Part shown: in pieces, positions 6,083-7,890 of the stretch
Position numbering within the stretch: the stretch's first letter is position 1
Layout of the letters: each line of letters starts with the position of its first letter
Source: Acidaminococcales bacterium
Lineage (GTDB): Bacteria; Bacillota; Negativicutes; Acidaminococcales; JAISLQ01
Assembly (NCBI GenBank): GCA_031275255.1
Contig: JAISPA010000132.1
Span: 1 to 7,890 of the forward strand
Reading direction: 5' to 3'
DNA: 7,890 nucleotides
Notes under the pieces: generated by a model
Seen by the model: only the letters and a program-made list of their open reading frames with translations
Told to the model about the DNA's origin: nothing
Databases searched by the model: none
Made by a program: the position numbers and the translations under genes

Positions 6083-6126
6083 CAGGAATCGGGAAAAAAT
6101 AGCGCTTTTTTCCTGACCGCTCAGGA
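6083..6126 (+). promoter_or_regulatory. Competing hairpins before the AAA+ gene (attenuator or terminator candidate)
   Basis: TCGGGAAAAAA (6089-6099) pairs with TTTTTTCCTGA (6106-6116), an 11-pair stem with one G-T and the loop TAGCGC; its A- and T-runs could make it a two-way terminator. TCCTGA (6111-6116) can instead pair with TCAGGA (6121-6126) around CCGC, a perfect six-pair stem. The two folds are mutually exclusive. It lies in the 147-base gap between the coiled-coil gene and the AAA+ gene and could tune read-through. Confidence 0.4.
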
Positions 6127-6152
6127 TAACTGCTTATTGAAGGGTGTAACGG

Positions 6153-7890
6153 ATGAATATTACAATCGGCCAAATACTCAAGTTCATCTTTCCCGAAATA
6201 CAGATTTATGAATCCGCCAGGACCTACGGTTTTATCGCCAAACGCGGGCAATCAGCCATTACAGGCCAAGCGGCGGCCCAAACCGGAAGCATGGCGGTTA
6301 AGTCCGCCGCGCAGCACACTGCAATGTCGGGGCCGAAACTCCAAAACGGGCCGGCAGCGGATACGGCAGTATATAGCGGAAAATCCGATGTCAAGGCCTC
6401 CGCCGCGCAGGTGGAACGCAAAATTGCGGCTATGCGAAGAAGCATAGCCGATAACTTTGTGGGGCAGCAAGAGGCCGTCGACAGTTTGCTTGTGGCTTTT
6501 AAGCGTCCGTTCGTTACCGGTTTCCCAAAAGATGCTCCCCAAAACACCTTCTTTATTATCGGCGCAGACAGCAGCGGACGGCATACCCTCTTGCAGTTTG
6601 CGGTCAGTGCGGCAAAGCGCGAGGGCTTGCTTAACTATGAACATATTTCGAGGATAGATTTATCTTTTTACCCATCGTCAGCGGAAAAAAACCTATTTTT
6701 ATCGGATGTTTACAAAGCACTCTACGAACATTCCGATATTGTTCTGTTCGAGAATTTTGAAAACAGTCACGCCGATATTCTTTCTGTGGTTTCAACGCTT
6801 GTTATCCGGGGGAAATATAGATTTAACGAACGCTACGCCATGCAAAGCGGTAACCTTATGCCAATAACGGGTACTCTTACGCAAACCGCGGTCAGCGAAA
6901 TGGCTGCAAACGGAAAATACTTTGTGTTTATGACGAAAGCCGGCGAAAACAAAATTGCGGACGTTTTCGGCCCCAAATTTATGGATAAAGTCGCCGATTT
7001 TATTTTTCTCGGCGACTACAGCAACATTCAAATCGCAGCAATAACCAAAACGTTTCTTGCGGCTTTTACCGCCCGGGTCCGGACAAACCTCGGAATGGCG
7101 CTTGCCTGTTCGGAGAGGTTTTCCGGCTACGCTGCCGCGAAGTACAAAAAAGCGGTGGGCTTACGCCCGGTCGAACAATTTATTGCCGGCGACCTATACA
7201 AAGCGCTGTCTGAATTTAAGCTGAGAACGGGTGGTTTAGGGGCGAATGTGCAGGCAGTTTTGGATGTTGACCCCGAAACGAATGAATTTACCCTGTTGTT
7301 TGATAAATGCGGGGAAAAATCGGTGGTTTCCATCACTAAATTTTTCCCCAAACGCTATACCGGCCATGCGGACGAAATAAAAACGGAACTTGGCGGTATC
7401 ATTGGCCTTGCCAAAGTCAAAGAGTTTGTTTTCAACCTGGAAAACAATCTTCAAGTCCAAAAGCTGCGGGAAGACGCCGGACATAAAGTTACGGCGTTAG
7501 CGCGCCATATGATATTTACCGGCAATCCCGGCACGGGCAAAACCACTGTTGCCCGCATAGTCGCAAAGTATTTCAAAGCCATAGGTCTGCTGTCAACAGG
7601 ACAGCTCCGTGAAGTTACCCGCGCCGACCTTGTCGGGCAGTATGTCGGGCATACGGCAAAACAAACGAATGATGTTATTCAAAGCGCTTTGGGCGGAGTG
7701 TTATTTATTGACGAGGCATATTCACTCTGCCGCGACAAACATGATACTTTCGGGCTGGAAGCCGTTGACTCCCTGGTAAAGGCGGTTGAAGACTATCGTG
7801 ACGACCTCATCGTCATACTTGCGGGTTATCAGGACGAAATGCGGGAGTTTCTCAAGAACAATCCGGGCTTGAGTTCGCGTTTCCCGCATG
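6153..7890 (+). CDS. Tandem AAA+ ATPase: degenerate Clp-like module plus CbbX/SpoVK-like module (3' end outside window)
   Basis: The frame is open from ATG 6153 (ribosome binding site GAAGGGTG, six bases away) to the right edge, 579 residues visible. Residues 1-30 form a short N-terminal region; 31-89 are an Ala/Gln/Ser/Gly-rich, probably disordered linker. Residues 97-345 align with a Clp/HSP100 AAA+ domain: the VGQQEAVD start (103-110), a box where Walker A should be but reading GADSSGRHT (137-145, Lys replaced), VLFENFENSH at Walker B (Glu200-Asn201 in place of Asp-Glu), and a sensor-2-like GLRP (336-339). It is probably unable to hydrolyse ATP. Residues about 410-579 form a CbbX/SpoVK-type module with intact Walker A GNPGTGKT (457-464), pore loop GQYVGHT (495-501), Walker B LFIDEAYSL (Asp520, Glu521), AGYQDEM near sensor 1, and NPGLSSRF with a probable arginine finger at Arg576. 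The C-terminal lid is missing. CbbX itself remodels Rubisco; the substrate here is unknown. Confidence 0.93.
   Translation, partial: MNITIGQILKFIFPEIQIYESARTYGFIAKRGQSAITGQAAAQTGSMAVKSAAQHTAMSGPKLQNGPAADTAVYSGKSDVKASAAQVERKIAAMRRSIADNFVGQQEAVDSLLVAFKRPFVTGFPKDAPQNTFFIIGADSSGRHTLLQFAVSAAKREGLLNYEHISRIDLSFYPSSAEKNLFLSDVYKALYEHSDIVLFENFENSHADILSVVSTLVIRGKYRFNERYAMQSGNLMPITGTLTQTAVSEMAANGKYFVFMTKAGENKIADVFGPKFMDKVADFIFLGDYSNIQIAAITKTFLAAFTARVRTNLGMALACSERFSGYAAAKYKKAVGLRPVEQFIAGDLYKALSEFKLRTGGLGANVQAVLDVDPETNEFTLLFDKCGEKSVVSITKFFPKRYTGHADEIKTELGGIIGLAKVKEFVFNLENNLQVQKLREDAGHKVTALARHMIFTGNPGTGKTTVARIVAKYFKAIGLLSTGQLREVTRADLVGQYVGHTAKQTNDVIQSALGGVLFIDEAYSLCRDKHDTFGLEAVDSLVKAVEDYRDDLIVILAGYQDEMREFLKNNPGLSSRFPH

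Noticed and set aside
6224..6644. Two overlapping minus-strand open frames (6224-6547 and 6252-6644).
   Set aside because: They are antisense to the continuous AAA+ reading frame, which runs uninterrupted from 6153 to the window edge with clear AAA+ motifs.

Overview
The window is about 7.9 kb from what looks like an anaerobic or microaerobic Firmicute, possibly a diderm Negativicute. This placement is an inference. It rests on an HtrA-type protease directly followed by rlmH (the order found downstream of walRK in Bacillus), a DUF362 protein with two [4Fe-4S] motifs, a bacteriohemerythrin, and a short-chain reductase resembling the EF-P reductase YmfI. The left half is GC-rich; positions 1681-1740 count 38 G/C of 60.

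Layout. Positions 1-933 hold the 3' end of a trypsin/PDZ (HtrA) protease and a complete rlmH, 7 bases apart. A GC-rich, hairpin-dense gap follows (934-1182), with terminator-like hairpins at both ends. Next come a DUF362/ferredoxin protein (1183-2292) and an EamA-family transporter (2308-3153), closely spaced and probably one operon. They converge on a minus-strand reductase (3201-3917), which has a good promoter candidate. A divergent gap of 266 bases separates that gene from a bacteriohemerythrin (4184-4588).

From 4697 to the right edge the composition drops sharply in places (17 G/C of 60 at 4981-5040). Here lies a same-strand cluster: a ParA-type ATPase, an overlapping 141-residue protein with a strong heptad pattern, and, after a 147-base gap with competing hairpins, a large AAA+ protein that runs off the right edge. 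The 579 visible residues of that protein contain an apparently inactive Clp/HSP100-like AAA+ module followed by an intact CbbX/SpoVK-like AAA+ module.

The left half looks like ordinary core and metabolic genes. The ParA / coiled-coil / tandem AAA+ cluster is the accessory-looking part and the best candidate for an undescribed system. A reasonable hypothesis is that the ParA ATPase positions or recruits something through the coiled-coil partner, and the AAA+ machine remodels it. The cargo is not visible and may be encoded to the right of the window. A mobile-element partition origin is an open alternative. No rRNA, tRNA, CRISPR array, insertion sequence or attachment site was found.
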